A stretch of 64,000 nt of DNA, taken from positions 4,090,001 through 4,154,000 of the forward strand of contig NZ_CP015318.1 in the NCBI RefSeq assembly GCF_001686985.1. The letters run 5' to 3'. This stretch comes from Mesorhizobium amorphae CCNWGS0123 (lineage in GTDB: Bacteria > Pseudomonadota > Alphaproteobacteria > Rhizobiales > Rhizobiaceae). The stretch's first letter is position 1. Every line of letters begins with the position of its first letter. A program made the translations under genes and the position numbers. Below are positions 8,113-16,496 of this stretch, one piece after another. The notes beneath the pieces were generated by a model, which had not been told where the DNA came from, made no database searches, and saw nothing but the letters and a program-made list of their open reading frames with translations.

Positions 8113-9032
8113 TGGACATCACCGTCAACATCCTTTTGACCATCGCCACGGCGGCGACGCCGCTGCTGATCGCTGCGATCGGCGAACTGGTCGTCGAACG
8201 CTCCGGCGTGCTCAATCTCGGCGTCGAAGGCATGATGATCATGGGTGCGGTCGGCGGCTTCGGCGCCGGCTACCTCACCGGATCGCCATGGATCGGGCTG
8301 CTCGCGGCCGTCGCCATGGGCGCTGTGTTCTCGCTGCTGTTTGCAGTCATGACGCTGTCTTTGGCCACCAACCAGGTGGCGACCGGCCTGTCGTTGACGC
8401 TGCTCGGCCTCGGCCTGTCCGGCATGATGGGAACCAGCTTCGTCGGCCAACCCGGCGAACGGCTGCCGAACCTCGACATACCCGGCCTGACGTCGATCCC
8501 GGTCGTCGGCAGGCTGCTGTTCGGCCAGGACCCGATCTTCTACATCTCGATCGCGCTGACCGCCGCCGTCATGTGGTTCCTGTTCAAGACCCGCACCGGG
8601 CTGACGCTGCGCTCGATCGGCGACAGCCATACCTCGGCGCATGCGCTTGGCATCAAGGTCATCCGCTATCGCTATCTCTCGGTGATCTTCGGCGGCGCCT
8701 GTGCCGGCCTTGCCGGCGGCCACCTGTCGCTGGTCTACACGCCGCAATGGGTTGAGAACATGACCGCCGGACGCGGCTGGATCGCGCTGGCCCTGGTCGT
8801 CTTCGCCTCCTGGCGGCCATGGCGGGTGCTGGCCGGCGCCTACATCTTCGGCGCCGTCTGGATCGGCCAGCTTCATGCACAGGCATTTGGCATTCCGGTG
8901 CCTTCGCAACTGCTTTCTTCGCTGCCCTATCTGGCAACCGTCGTGGTTCTCGTTCTAATCTCGCGCAACAAGCGTCTGACGATGATGAACACGCCGGCTT
9001 CCTTGGGGCAGCCATTCGTTCCGGATCGTTGA
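8112..9032 (+). CDS. BMP-type ABC transporter permease 2
   Basis: 306 residues with the conserved GELVVERSGVLNLGVEGMMIMGAVGGF segment of the second permease in BMP importers, and IRYRYLSVIFGGACAGLAGGHLSLVYTPQWVENMTAGRGWIALALVVFA near the C-terminus. It pairs with permease 1 to form the membrane channel. The ATG overlaps the previous stop by one base. The binding protein gene follows 49 nt later behind its own ribosome site. Confidence 0.92.
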   Translation: MDITVNILLTIATAATPLLIAAIGELVVERSGVLNLGVEGMMIMGAVGGFGAGYLTGSPWIGLLAAVAMGAVFSLLFAVMTLSLATNQVATGLSLTLLGLGLSGMMGTSFVGQPGERLPNLDIPGLTSIPVVGRLLFGQDPIFYISIALTAAVMWFLFKTRTGLTLRSIGDSHTSAHALGIKVIRYRYLSVIFGGACAGLAGGHLSLVYTPQWVENMTAGRGWIALALVVFASWRPWRVLAGAYIFGAVWIGQLHAQAFGIPVPSQLLSSLPYLATVVVLVLISRNKRLTMMNTPASLGQPFVPDR

Positions 9033-9081
9033 CAATAACAAAGACGGGAAGCTCCAAGGCTTAACTCAGAGAGGTAACACA

Positions 9082-10149
9082 ATGAAAAAACTGCTTATTG
9101 CCCTGATGACCACGACTGCCGCCATGTCGCTGGCGGTAACCGCCGAGGCTGCGGACAAGTTCAAGGCCTGCTGGGTCTATACCGGCCCGATCGGCGACTT
9201 CGGCTATTCCTACCAGCATGACCAGGGCCGCCTCGAAGTGGAGAAGGCGCTCGGCGACAAGGTCGAGACCGCCTATCTCGAGAACGTCGCCGAGGGCCCC
9301 GATGCCGACCGCGCTTTCGAGCGTCTGGCACGCGAAGGCTGCAAGCTCATCTTCGGCACCTCCTTCGGCTTCATGGATCCGGAAGTGAAGGTTGCCAAGA
9401 AATTCCCCAAGGTGATGTTCGAGCACGCCACCGGCTACAAGACCGGCGACAATCTCGGCATCTACAATGCGCGCTTCTATGAAGGCCGCTATGTGCTCGG
9501 CCAGATCGCCGCCAAGGAATCGAAGGCCGGCGTTGCCGGTTACATCGTTTCCTTCCCGATCCCCGAAGTGGTGATGGGCATCAACTCCTTCATGCTCGGC
9601 GCGCAGTCGATCAACCCGAACTTCAAGGCCAAGATCGTCTGGGTCAATTCCTGGTTCGATCCGGGCAAGGAAGCCGATGCCGCCAAGGCGCTGTTCGACC
9701 AGGGTGCCGACATCATCGTCCAGCACACCGATTCCACCGCCGCCCTGCAAGTGGCCGAAGAGCGTGGCCTGCACGGCTTTGGCCAGTCTTCGGACATGAT
9801 CAAGTTCGCACCAAAGGCGCAACTGACCTCGCTCACCGACGATTGGGGTCCGTACTATATCAGCCGCGTCCAGGCCGCGCTCGACGGCACGTGGAAGCCG
9901 GGTAATGTCTGGCTGGGCATCAAGGACGGTGCCGTCAAGCTGGCTCCGTTCACCAACATGCCCGACGACGTGAAGGCGATGGCAGAGGCGACCACGAAGA
10001 AGATCGCAGACGGCTGGAACCCCTTCACCGGGCCGATCGCCAAGCAGGACGGCACGCCGTGGCTGAAGGACGGCGAAGTCGCCGACGACGGCACGCTGCT
10101 CGGCATGAATTTCTACGTCAAGGGCGTCGACGACAAGCTGCCGCAGTAA
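9082..10149 (+). CDS. BMP-family substrate-binding protein
   Basis: 355 residues. A Sec signal peptide (MKKLLIALMTTTAAMSLAVTAEAA) is cleaved by signal peptidase I; no lipobox is present, unlike many Gram-positive members such as PnrA. The mature part follows the BMP/PnrA fold with GPIGDFGYSYQHDQGR, IFGTSFGFMDP and GFGQSSDM. Known relatives bind purine nucleosides or other purines, and the ligand here is inferred. The last gene of the importer operon, with a GAGAGG ribosome site, it ends at a strong terminator. High expression relative to the membrane genes is expected. Confidence 0.92.
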   Translation: MKKLLIALMTTTAAMSLAVTAEAADKFKACWVYTGPIGDFGYSYQHDQGRLEVEKALGDKVETAYLENVAEGPDADRAFERLAREGCKLIFGTSFGFMDPEVKVAKKFPKVMFEHATGYKTGDNLGIYNARFYEGRYVLGQIAAKESKAGVAGYIVSFPIPEVVMGINSFMLGAQSINPNFKAKIVWVNSWFDPGKEADAAKALFDQGADIIVQHTDSTAALQVAEERGLHGFGQSSDMIKFAPKAQLTSLTDDWGPYYISRVQAALDGTWKPGNVWLGIKDGAVKLAPFTNMPDDVKAMAEATTKKIADGWNPFTGPIAKQDGTPWLKDGEVADDGTLLGMNFYVKGVDDKLPQ

Positions 10150-10166
10150 GTATCGGAAAAATCAAA

Positions 10167-10195
10167 CGAAAAGGGCGCCGCGAGGCGCCCTTTTT
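10167..10195. terminator. Bidirectional terminator between the BMP operon and an acyltransferase
   Basis: A perfect 9-bp stem AAGGGCGCC / GGCGCCCTT with a GCGA loop is flanked by A-rich and T-rich runs. It lies in the 45-bp gap between convergent genes and can serve both. Confidence 0.85.
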
Positions 10196-11298
10196 CATTC
10201 GGCTGGTTGCGCATCGGTGGAGGCGCGCCGAAATCGCGCCAGCGTGACCTCAACCGCACGGCCCAGCCAGGTCTTGAGAGCGCGTTGGACCGGTCGCTCG
10301 AAATGGCGCCAGATCACCCATGAAGCAAAGAGCATGAGGGCGACGCAGCCCAGGGCGGCGGTCCATTTGCCGACCAGCGGTGCGGCGGCATTGATCGCGA
10401 GATAGCCGATGTTCTGGTGCAGAAGGTAGAGCGGATAGGTCAACCCGCCCAGCGCCAGCGTCAGCCCGGGTGGGCCAATCCGGCTACGCAACAGAACGCC
10501 GCCAATCAGCATGGCATGCATGGCGAAATTGGCGATCACGAGATGGGGCTGCGAGACGGCAATGCCGTATTCGTTCAGCATCCAGTCCCGCGTCACCGAT
10601 ATCGTGCTGCAGGACAGCAGGAAGGAGGCCGCAAGCAGCAGCAAGGCTGACAGCGAACGGCCATGCGCATGGATATGGTGGACCACCACGCCGGCGGCGA
10701 AGAACGGGCCGAACTCGGTGATGAACAGCAGCCTAATTGCACGACTGCCGACGAAGAACTCGTTCAGCGCCGAGATTGCCAGCCAGATGAAGATCAGCTC
10801 CAGCTTGCGTTTCTGGAGCATGCCAGTGAACAGAGCGAGCGTCACCCAGCCGTAGAAAACCAGCTCAAGCACGATCGACCAGTAGACGCCGTCCATGAAC
10901 GATTGGCCGAAGGCCGGCGCAAACATCGACAGGTTGGCGGCATATTGAGCGAAGGAAGTTGAAAACAGCGGTTCGCCGACAGCAAGGATGACGATGAAGG
11001 TGATCGTCATGCAAGCGAGAAAGCCCGGATAGAGACGCACGCAGCGCGCCATCGCAAACTGTTCCCAGTCGCGGCCTTCCGCCGACCAGGCGATGACGAA
11101 GCCGCTGATCAGAAAGAACAAATTGACGCCGAGGTAGCCGTACAGGGCGAACGGCGCGGCAAGCGGATAGGCTTCGGCGAGAGCGCCGGAGGCCGCGCCG
11201 CGAAAGAAATAGTGGAAGATGACGACAGCCAGCGCAGCCGCCAGCCTCAACAGGTCCAGCGTAGCGATGTAATCCTGCCGCGCCGGTTTGACGTGCAT
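10195..11298 (-). CDS. Acyltransferase 3 (OafA/YrhL) family membrane protein
   Basis: About 367 residues with roughly ten hydrophobic spans. The N-terminal IATLDLLRLAAALAVVIFHYFFRG contains the R and H residues typical of acyltransferase 3 proteins, and LFFLISGFVIAWSAEGR is the second hallmark. Such proteins O-acetylate or O-succinylate surface polysaccharides, lipopolysaccharide or Nod factor-like glycans, and the acceptor cannot be told from sequence. I chose ATG 11298 because GCGGGGG lies just upstream; ATG 11328 has no ribosome site. No polysaccharide genes are nearby. Confidence 0.88.
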   Translation of the reverse strand: MHVKPARQDYIATLDLLRLAAALAVVIFHYFFRGAASGALAEAYPLAAPFALYGYLGVNLFFLISGFVIAWSAEGRDWEQFAMARCVRLYPGFLACMTITFIVILAVGEPLFSTSFAQYAANLSMFAPAFGQSFMDGVYWSIVLELVFYGWVTLALFTGMLQKRKLELIFIWLAISALNEFFVGSRAIRLLFITEFGPFFAAGVVVHHIHAHGRSLSALLLLAASFLLSCSTISVTRDWMLNEYGIAVSQPHLVIANFAMHAMLIGGVLLRSRIGPPGLTLALGGLTYPLYLLHQNIGYLAINAAAPLVGKWTAALGCVALMLFASWVIWRHFERPVQRALKTWLGRAVEVTLARFRRASTDAQPAE

Positions 11299-11407
11299 GC
11301 GAACCCCCGCATCGACGGTTGAAACCATTAATGCGGATTGCGGCCGAATGGGTTAAGACGCCGGAACTATCGCCGGTTGTAGTAAATGCGGCGAGGTTGA
11401 ACCGACG

Positions 11408-11458
11408 TCAGGCCACCGAGCCGTAGAGGTCGCCGACGTCGCGCGGTCGATCTTGAAG
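11408..11458 (-). pseudogene. Degenerate copy of the rimO 3' end
   Basis: Read on the minus strand, this 50-bp stretch resembles the last codons of rimO (12259-12310) at roughly three bases in four, including the 15-base identity CGCGGTCGATCTTGA. After a one-base deletion it encodes DVGDLYGSVA then stop, against DAYDLYGSAV then stop in rimO. It has the same orientation as rimO, about 850 bp downstream of its end. I read it as a displaced rimO terminus left by integration or duplication. The remaining 11299-11653 region shows no other gene. Confidence 0.55.
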
Positions 11459-11653
11459 GATCGCTCGACGGTCTTTCGCCAAGTGTTAAATCCGGTATTT
11501 CTTGTGAGATCCATGTCCTCGTGCGCCAGTCACAGTATCCGTGATGCGGCTCCGTGACCGCCTTCACATACACCAACGGCTTTTACTTCCATGCTGATCT
11601 TGCGGCCTGGACTACATCGGTCGGCGTGACAAGTGTCAGCAGAAGGAGGTCTT

Positions 11654-12097
11654 ATGCAATTGAATAAAAAACTCTTGGCGATCATCGGGAAACGCATTCC
11701 CGCCATCTTCGACGTCATCCCGCGCGGACCACAGGGGCGGCTTGCGCAGATCGCACTCAATCCGCAGCCGCTCCCGCCTCACGAACTGGGCGCCGCGATC
11801 GCCGACGAATTCGTCCGCGGCGCGTGGTTCGCCGAGCGAGGCGGGCTCGGTATGCAAGCGTTAATGAGCGACCTTGACGACTGGTGCCCCACGCGACCGA
11901 AGATACCGAAGCTTCCGCCGTGGTGGGGGCCATTTCCGGAGCCGGAGCCGCGACCCGATTGGTTCGTGGACTATCATCTGGGATTTGCCGCACGGCTGTC
12001 GGTAGTCGCAGCCGAGTCGACGGGCATGCAACTGGATAAGACCCTCGATCAGGTGATCGATCGGTCCCTGGCTGCAATCGAGGCGGTGAAGCTCTGA
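11654..12097 (+). CDS. Uncharacterised protein with LNPQPLPP motif
   Basis: 147 residues, cytoplasmic by appearance, with no signal peptide or membrane span. A strong AGAAGGAGGT ribosome site at 11641-11650 fixes the ATG. LNPQPLPP lies at residues 35-42 after a basic N-terminal half, followed by a proline/tryptophan-rich stretch (RPKIPKLPPWWGPFPEPEPRPDW, 81-103 in part) and a helical C-terminus. I recall LNPQPLPP in uncharacterised proteins from unrelated bacteria but know no function. The gene is isolated, opposite to its neighbours, and lies between rimO and the degenerate copy of the rimO end, so it may be transferred cargo. Confidence 0.75.
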   Translation: MQLNKKLLAIIGKRIPAIFDVIPRGPQGRLAQIALNPQPLPPHELGAAIADEFVRGAWFAERGGLGMQALMSDLDDWCPTRPKIPKLPPWWGPFPEPEPRPDWFVDYHLGFAARLSVVAAESTGMQLDKTLDQVIDRSLAAIEAVKL

Positions 12098-12130
12098 CGA
12101 AACGCAACACCGATTGCCGAAGGGTGTGCC

Positions 12131-12164
12131 AAAAAAAATCTGAGGGCGCCGGGAGGCGCCCTTT
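12131..12164. terminator. Terminator between the LNPQPLPP gene and rimO
   Basis: An 8-bp stem AGGGCGCC / GGCGCCCT with a GGGA loop. On the minus strand it is followed by TCAGATTTTTTTT, which fits termination of rimO. On the plus strand the tail is only CTTT. Confidence 0.65.
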
Positions 12165-12258
12165 CGGCGGCTTCCGGTCTCGCAGGGACGTGGCGAACCG
12201 CATCGGCCCGCCCTAGATCCTGAGCCGGCTTCGTATCGCCCGTTCGAAAATATTGGTT

Positions 12259-13575
12259 CTAGACCGCTGAACCATAGAGATCATAGGCATCGGCGCGGTC
12301 GATCTTGACGGTGACGATGTCGCCGGCGCGCAGCGGACGGCGCGACTGGATATGCACCGAGCCATCGATCTCCGGCGCATCGTATTTGGTGCGGCCCTTG
12401 GCAGACGTGCCATGCGCCTCGTCGATCAACACCGGCAGGCGCTTGCCGACCTTCTTGGCCAGCTGCGTCGCCGAGATCTTCTGCTGGCGCTGCATGAAGC
12501 GATGCCAACGCGCTTCCTTGATCTCCTGCGGCACCTGTTCGAGACCGAGGTCGTTGGAACGCGCACCCCTGACCGGCTCGTATTTGAAACAGCCGGCGCG
12601 ATCGATCTTGGCCTCGTCCAGCCAGTCGAGCAGCATCTCGAAATCCTCGTCCGTCTCGCCGGGAAAGCCGACGATGAAGGTCGAGCGGATGGCGAGATCC
12701 GGGCACACCTCGCGCCAGCCGCGAATGCGCTCCAGTGTCTTTTCGCCATGCGCGGGGCGGCGCATGTTCTTCAGCACCTGTGGCGAAGCATGCTGGAACG
12801 GGATGTCCAGATAGGGAAGGATTTTTCCCTCGGCCATCAGCGGGATGACGTCGGCGACATGCGGGTAGGGGTAGACATAGTGCATGCGCACCCAGATGCC
12901 GAGCTTGCCGAGCTCTTCCGAAAGATCGAGGAACTTCGCCCGCACTTCGCGGTCGCCGAACATGCTTGTCTGGTACTTGATGTCGATGCCGTAGGCGCTG
13001 GTGTCCTGCGAGATGACCAGTATCTCCTTGACCCCGGCCTTGGCCAGTTTCTCGGCTTCGCGCAACACGTCGGCGGCCGGGCGCGAGACGAGGTCGCCGC
13101 GCAGCGCGGGAATGATGCAGAAGGTGCAGCGATTGTTGCAGCCTTCCGAAATCTTGAGATAGGCGTAGTGGCGTGGTGTCAGCTTGACGCCTTGCGGCGG
13201 TAGCAGGTCGACATACGGATCGTGGCTGGGCGGTGCTGCTTCATGCACCGCCGCCATCACGCTCTCATAGGCTTGCGGTCCGGTGATGGCGAGAACGTTC
13301 GGATGCTTTTCGCGGATGACGTCCGGTTCGGCGCCGAGGCAGCCGGTGACGATGACCCTGCCATTTTCCGAAAGCGCGGAACCGATTGCGTTGAGCGACT
13401 CGTCGCGGGCCGAATCGAGGAAACCGCAGGTGTTGACGACGACGAGATCGGCGCCGTCATGCTTGCGCGCGATCTCATAGCCTTCGGCGCGCAGGCGCGT
13501 GATGATGCGTTCCGAATCCACCAGGGCTTTCGGGCATCCAAGACTGACGAAACTGACGCGGGGAGCTGCGGACAT
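12259..13575 (-). CDS. rimO: Ribosomal protein S12 methylthiotransferase RimO
   Basis: 438 residues. RimO is a radical-SAM enzyme that methylthiolates an aspartate of ribosomal protein S12. The N-terminal UPF0004 domain has cluster cysteines C14, C50 and C79; the radical-SAM cluster cysteines are C146, C150 and C153 (CNNRCTFC) followed by IIPALRGDLVSR; a TRAM domain closes the C-terminus (DRADAYDLYGSAV). Length and order are normal. It stands alone. A degenerate copy of its last codons lies about 850 bp downstream, so its present 3' end may be the restored one. Confidence 0.95.
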   Translation of the reverse strand: MSAAPRVSFVSLGCPKALVDSERIITRLRAEGYEIARKHDGADLVVVNTCGFLDSARDESLNAIGSALSENGRVIVTGCLGAEPDVIREKHPNVLAITGPQAYESVMAAVHEAAPPSHDPYVDLLPPQGVKLTPRHYAYLKISEGCNNRCTFCIIPALRGDLVSRPAADVLREAEKLAKAGVKEILVISQDTSAYGIDIKYQTSMFGDREVRAKFLDLSEELGKLGIWVRMHYVYPYPHVADVIPLMAEGKILPYLDIPFQHASPQVLKNMRRPAHGEKTLERIRGWREVCPDLAIRSTFIVGFPGETDEDFEMLLDWLDEAKIDRAGCFKYEPVRGARSNDLGLEQVPQEIKEARWHRFMQRQQKISATQLAKKVGKRLPVLIDEAHGTSAKGRTKYDAPEIDGSVHIQSRRPLRAGDIVTVKIDRADAYDLYGSAV

Positions 13576-13747
13576 TTGCGGTTTCCAATGGACGCGGGCC
13601 GGAAACCCTGAGGTCCGGCCCGGAAGTCCCGATACATATCGATCTGTTGGGCTCTCGCGGGAGCCTAATTTGCGCGGCGCAATAGCACAGTTCCGCAGTC
13701 AAGCAAACCGCGAACGGGTCGCCGCGATGCGCGCCGACCGCCCAGGC

Positions 13748-14434
13748 TCAATGATGGCTCGGTCCGAACCAGGGCGCCAAGAACGCAAACTGCTCGGGAA
13801 ACTGCTGCACGGCACCATCCAGAAACATCTTCACCGCGACGTAGAGGATGATCAGGAGGCCGATATAGGCAATCCAGCGGTATTTGTGCAGCAGCCGTGC
13901 GACAAACGAAGCGGCGAAGCCCATCAGCGCAATCGACAGCGCCAGGCCGATGATCAGCACCGTCGGATGGTCCATCGCCGCCCCCGCGACCGCAAGGACG
14001 TTGTCGAGAGACATTGAAACGTCGGCGATGACGATCTGCCACGCTGCCTGGGCGAAGGTCTTGCGCGGTCCCTTGCTGCCAATCGTTCCGTCCTTGTCAT
14101 AGTCGACATTGGACAGCGATTCCGTCGCATCCTCTTCCTGCTCATGGGTGACTCGCAGCTCGCGCCACATCTTCCAGCACACCCAAAGCAGCAGCAGGCC
14201 GCCGGCGATGAGGAGCATGGGGCCGATGGCGAGCAGCCATTGCGTGATCAGGGCAAAGAAGATGCGAAGCACAGTGGCCGCCGCGATGCCGACGAGAATC
14301 GCCTTCTTGCGCTGATCGGAGGGAAGGCCGGCTGCGGCAAGGCCGATAACGATGGCGTTATCGCCGGCAAGTACGAGGTCGATGGCGATGACCTGGAGCA
14401 GGGCGGAGAAGCCCGCGGCGGTGAAAATTTCCAT
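13748..14434 (-). CDS. TerC/YjbE-family membrane protein
   Basis: 228 residues and seven or so hydrophobic spans. The duplicated acidic signatures IDLVLAGDNAIVIGLA (17-32) and IADVSMSLDNVLAVAGA (about 136-152) define the TerC superfamily, in which several members export manganese or calcium or load metal onto exported proteins. The central cytoplasmic loop is acidic and ends in DKDGT. I saw no yybP-ykoY-like riboswitch upstream. The gene stands alone behind a plausible housekeeping promoter. Confidence 0.88.
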   Translation of the reverse strand: MEIFTAAGFSALLQVIAIDLVLAGDNAIVIGLAAAGLPSDQRKKAILVGIAAATVLRIFFALITQWLLAIGPMLLIAGGLLLLWVCWKMWRELRVTHEQEEDATESLSNVDYDKDGTIGSKGPRKTFAQAAWQIVIADVSMSLDNVLAVAGAAMDHPTVLIIGLALSIALMGFAASFVARLLHKYRWIAYIGLLIILYVAVKMFLDGAVQQFPEQFAFLAPWFGPSHH

Positions 14435-14487
14435 CGTCTGGACGCCCTTTGCTGTTCGCCGAGTGTCGGTCGTCGAATATCCAGACG

Positions 14488-14516
14488 CCCTAACGTGTAT
14501 GGTTCGTGCGCGTCAA
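14488..14516 (-). promoter_or_regulatory. Probable housekeeping promoter for the TerC gene
   Basis: On the minus strand, TTGACG (14511-14516) and TTAGGG (14488-14493) are separated by 17 nt, which resembles rhizobial sigma-70 promoters. The start codon lies about 55 nt downstream. Confidence 0.45.
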
Positions 14517-14635
14517 GGGATTGCAGGGAACAATGTCGGATGCCCGCCTTGCCGCATCAGCGATACAAGGCAAGCAGCACTGTCGCCGAAGGCGGCCAAA
14601 GCCCACAAATGCCAGGAATCGGGGGGTAGAGGATT

Positions 14636-15025
14636 CTAGTCGTAGAGATTGTACTTCGTCCAATCGGCCTGCGGAATCTCGTCACCGATCCGGTATCGGA
14701 GCTGCAGCACCTGCATATGGTCCGGCGCGGTCTGGCACTTGAATTTCAGCCGATACCACTGGCCCTTGCTGCGGAAGGCAGCCCCTGGGCTCCTGATCGC
14801 GTCGGTGCCCATTTCCGGGGTCGCGAAGGCGTAGGCGACGACGCGATCCGCCTTGAACTTGCGGTCGTCGTGGGAAATCCGGTCCAGCACCTCTGCATCG
14901 CAACGCTGTTCGAGCCGCGTCTGTGGATCGAGTTTCAGCAGGCCGGCGCGTAGCGCGCTATCCATCGCGCTGGCCGGCCACGCCAGCGTCAGGGACGCCA
15001 GCACCATAAGGCAGAGCTTTTTCAT
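14636..15025 (-). CDS. DUF930 secreted protein
   Basis: 129 residues with a Sec signal peptide (MKKLCLMVLASLTLAWPASAM). The mature part, with LEQRCDAEVLDRI, KADRVVAYAFATPE, KGQWYRLKFKCQT and a C-terminal KYNLYD, is what I recall of DUF930, a family confined mainly to Rhizobiales with no known function. Two conserved cysteines may form a periplasmic disulfide. I chose ATG 15025 because it begins the signal peptide; an upstream in-frame start at 15043 would add six residues. Confidence 0.8.
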   Translation of the reverse strand: MKKLCLMVLASLTLAWPASAMDSALRAGLLKLDPQTRLEQRCDAEVLDRISHDDRKFKADRVVAYAFATPEMGTDAIRSPGAAFRSKGQWYRLKFKCQTAPDHMQVLQLRYRIGDEIPQADWTKYNLYD

Positions 15026-15146
15026 GGGCGCGACAAGCAGCATATTTCGTCCAGGAAATCAACCAAGCGCGATCGCAGGTAGTGTCTCAGTTTGAAATCC
15101 GGCGGCCTTTACGCGCTGCTCGCTCTCGCCCTTCCGATGCGGTATG

Positions 15147-15168
15147 ATTTGGTTTGGGAAAACCAAAT
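15147..15168. promoter_or_regulatory. Perfect palindrome upstream of the NTF2-like gene
   Basis: ATTTGGTTT-GGGA-AAACCAAAT has 9-bp perfect arms and a 4-nt centre and ends 4 nt before the ATG at 15172. It could be a repressor operator or an RNA hairpin masking the start. No regulator gene is next to it. Confidence 0.5.
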
Positions 15169-15171
15169 TTG

Positions 15172-15615
15172 ATGGGCATTGGAATGTTGGCCTCCGACCT
15201 GACGAAAGTCATCGAACAGGATCATCTGGCTGTGGGTGCTTTTGTTAAGGGTGATCCTGAGCCCCTGAAAAGCCTCTATTCACGACGCGATGACGTGACA
15301 ATCGCGAACCCGTTCGGTCCACCGGCCAAGGGATGGACAAAAGCTGCTGAGACCATGGATCGAGCTGCCACCAACTACCGGGATGGCGAGGTCATCGGCT
15401 TTGAGCGAATTGCCGAGTACGCGACGGCAGACTTGGGCTATATCATGGAGATCGAGCGGGTCCGATCCAAGGTTGGCGGTGCCGATAAACTGGTGCCGAT
15501 TGCGCTTCGGACCACCACTATCTTCCGGCGGGAGGATGGCGTGTGGAGGATCGTTCTACGTCACGCCGATCCTATCACGTCGGCGCGGCCAGCGGCGTCC
15601 GTAGTTGGGCAGTAG
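15172..15615 (+). CDS. NTF2-like/SnoaL-fold protein (DUF4440-like)
   Basis: About 147 residues. The pattern of an N-terminal helix (LTKVIEQDHLAVGAFVKGDPEPLKSLYSRRDDVTIANPFG) and a strand-rich second half ending TIFRREDGVWRIVLRHAD is typical of cone-shaped NTF2-like proteins such as SnoaL and ketosteroid isomerase relatives. These serve as small enzymes or binding domains; no catalytic residues can be assigned. Starts at 15172 or 15184 are possible and neither has a good ribosome site. A perfect hairpin directly upstream suggests control. Confidence 0.75.
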   Translation: MGIGMLASDLTKVIEQDHLAVGAFVKGDPEPLKSLYSRRDDVTIANPFGPPAKGWTKAAETMDRAATNYRDGEVIGFERIAEYATADLGYIMEIERVRSKVGGADKLVPIALRTTTIFRREDGVWRIVLRHADPITSARPAASVVGQ

Positions 15616-15907
15616 AAGATGCCGACCGGACCTAAAGGCCAGAAGCGCCCGCAGGCTTTGTCTCGAAACCATCGGGCAGGCAGGCGCGGAACGGCGTCAC
15701 GTCAGGCGTCAAGTTCAACTCGCTTGCCAATTCCGCATGGTGTATATTCGCCTCCAACACCTTCGCAGAAGCGCTTGTTCGCGGGCTCCCGCTACAGCGT
15801 CTGGCCAGTCGCCACAGGGTGATTTGGATGTGAGATCGATCACATCTCAGGCGCAGCAGATGCGAGATGATGCGCTGCGATCCGTGACGTCAGCACTGGA
15901 GGCGGCA

Positions 15908-16435
15908 ATGCGGGCAACCTTTTCAATCTTCGTTCTGGCGGCAGCACTGACGGCGTCGAGTTCGTCGCTTGCCGACCCGGTCCAGTCGTCGGAAGACATC
16001 ATCAAGTTTTTCGCCAAGACGTCCGATCTGGGCGCATCGCGTGGGATATGCGTCGGCGCCCAGGATCAATGCGAGAGCAAGACCGATGCGCCGGCGCCAG
16101 GCGGCCTCGATATGCTGATCAACTTCAACCTGAATTCCGCCGAGCTGCTGCCTGAAGCGCGCGCCAAACTCGGCGAATTCGCCAAGGCGCTGAAAGACAA
16201 CCGCTTGAAGACACACAATTTCGTCGTTGAAGGCTATACCGACGCTTCAGGCGCGCCGGCCTACAACGATCGCCTGTCGGAGCGGCGGGCTCAATCGGTG
16301 ACGACATTCCTTTTGTCGAGCGGAATAGAGCCGGCACGCGTCAAGGCTGTCGGTCTCGGCGCGACCAATCCGCGCGTTCCCGACCCCTACGACCCGGTCA
16401 ACCGGCGGGTCGAAATGCGGCTGAGCGTGCAATAG
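15908..16435 (+). CDS. OmpA-domain outer-membrane-associated protein
   Basis: 175 residues with a signal peptide (MRATFSIFVLAAALTASSSSLA). A C-terminal OmpA/MotB peptidoglycan-binding domain covers about residues 75-175: NFNLNSAELLPEARAKL, VEGYTDASGAPAYNDRLSERRAQSV and NRRVEMRLSV. No beta-barrel or lipobox is present, so it is probably a periplasmic, cell-wall-binding protein. ATG 15908 has GGAGGCGGC just upstream. The 292-bp stretch before it shows no gene. It converges on a secreted caspase-like gene; relatives of both types are sometimes neighbours. Confidence 0.88.
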   Translation: MRATFSIFVLAAALTASSSSLADPVQSSEDIIKFFAKTSDLGASRGICVGAQDQCESKTDAPAPGGLDMLINFNLNSAELLPEARAKLGEFAKALKDNRLKTHNFVVEGYTDASGAPAYNDRLSERRAQSVTTFLLSSGIEPARVKAVGLGATNPRVPDPYDPVNRRVEMRLSVQ

Positions 16436-16469
16436 GCGATAGGACCGCTGGCATTCGCCTGCCGATGAT

Positions 16470-16487
16470 GCCTGCCAAGTGGCAGGC
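16470..16487. terminator. Hairpin between convergent OmpA-domain and caspase genes
   Basis: A perfect GCCTGCCA / TGGCAGGC inverted repeat with only two bases between the arms lies in the 61-bp gap between converging genes. The T-tract is poor, so termination is plausible but not certain. Confidence 0.4.
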
Positions 16488-16496
16488 TTGGGTTCT

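Noticed and set aside
7239..9032. A 597-residue open frame covering both BMP permeases
   Set aside because: Only its last 306 residues are the second permease; the first part is a frame-shadow of permease 1 with no family features.
11367..11576. A 69-residue minus-strand open frame
   Set aside because: It covers the degenerate rimO end in the wrong frame and has no ribosome site or domain.
14435..14640. A manganese riboswitch upstream of the TerC gene
   Set aside because: TerC genes can have yybP-ykoY riboswitches, but I could not find the conserved loops; only a promoter-like sequence is visible.
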